A stretch of 61,039 bases of DNA from a candidate division WOR-3 bacterium (GTDB taxonomy: Bacteria; Hydrothermota; Tepidihabitantia; Tepidihabitantales; JBDRVQ01): contig JBDRVQ010000005.1 in assembly GCA_039801905.1 (NCBI GenBank), positions 1 through 61,039 of the forward strand, given 5' to 3'. Below the pieces are notes generated by a model that ran no database searches, was not told where the DNA came from, and saw only the letters and a list, made by a program, of their open reading frames with translations. Positions 60,909 to 61,039 of the stretch are shown here, one piece after another (within the stretch, counting starts at the first letter, position 1; each line of letters starts with the position of its first letter). The position numbers and the translations under genes were made by a program.

Positions 60909-61039
60909 ATATCGTCTTTCATCAAAATAAAATCTTACCATAGCTAGGATGTAAATTTTGTTGATAATTTGGATACTTTTCATTCTTCGTCTTCTATGGA
61001 AAGACTATACTTTTTACGATATGCCTCGTCAAGTCTTTT
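60909..61039. other. Right edge, no gene seen
   Basis: AT-rich sequence after the repeat array. A minus-strand TTGACG near 61027-61032 with TATAGT about 17 bp away could be a promoter, but no start codon follows closely, so I do not call it. Confidence 0.2.

Overview
The window is a compact bacterial chromosome segment (roughly 40-45% G+C by eye) with about 50 genes packed into long, translationally coupled operons. Many start codons overlap the previous stop as ATGA, GTGA, TAATG or TGATG. No rRNA, tRNA, CRISPR array, transposase or phage gene was seen. The mix of genes suggests an uncultured anaerobic, probably thermophilic bacterium of a WOR-3/Stahlbacteria-like candidate phylum: a group 4 [NiFe] hydrogenase fused to a complete Mrp antiporter module, FeoAB/Fur, exported repeat proteins ending in type IX-style C-terminal sorting domains, and LptF/LptG-like proteins. 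The lineage is inference, not proof.

Layout. (1) 1-460: two near-identical 106-bp segments encoding the same signal peptide; the second is a stand-alone 43-residue ORF. (2) 746-7943, minus strand: one operon with an EF-G-like GTPase, ribD, ribE, a beta-class DNA methyltransferase, an unusual Fe-S HhH-GPD (EndoIII-type) protein, an SplB-like radical SAM protein and a PAP2 phosphatase. (3) 7979-8514: a gene remnant and a 12-bp periodic array. (4) 8515-22812, minus strand: an 18-gene energy operon. It has a sulfhydrogenase-like beta/gamma pair (HydB/HydG), a shortened molybdopterin-family subunit, a polyferredoxin, the hydrogenase core (NuoH/B/C/D-like, with all four NiFe cysteines), two NuoN/L-like proteins, MbhDE and MrpB-G, and a NuoI-like ferredoxin. 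(5) 22.9-23.75 kb: gene remnant plus a dispersed repeat element. (6) 23.8-26.2 kb: fur-feoA-feoB. (7) 26.3-41.7 kb: exported beta-propeller proteins, CCA-adding enzyme, CvpA, CoaE, KtrB/TrkH, class II aldolase, SerRS, LptF/LptG-like pair, rhomboid, IspF and RecX. (8) 41.7-60.3 kb: MetRS, a ComEA-like HhH protein and a surface polysaccharide locus (UDP-glucose dehydrogenase, UDP-xylose synthase, GT2/GT4/GT-C enzymes, flippase, polysaccharide deacetylase), then a radical SAM protein, a histone-deacetylase-family protein and a large G-x-D-x-Y/HEAT-repeat protein.

Two sequence-level themes run through the window. First, nearly every operon start carries a clear sigma70-type promoter (TTGACW, usually a 16-bp spacer, then TATAAT), and in most the -10 box ends only 5-7 nt before the start codon, so the mRNA should be leaderless. 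Second, a family of intergenic elements (23.2-23.74, 45.3-45.77 and 60.4-60.9 kb, plus a partial one at 8.24-8.39 kb) ends in an array with strict 12-bp periodicity (consensus near GGTCTAATTGGA). The most interesting gene-level items are the methyltransferase/Fe-S glycosylase pair, which could be a base-excision type restriction or repair system, and the composite hydrogenase operon.
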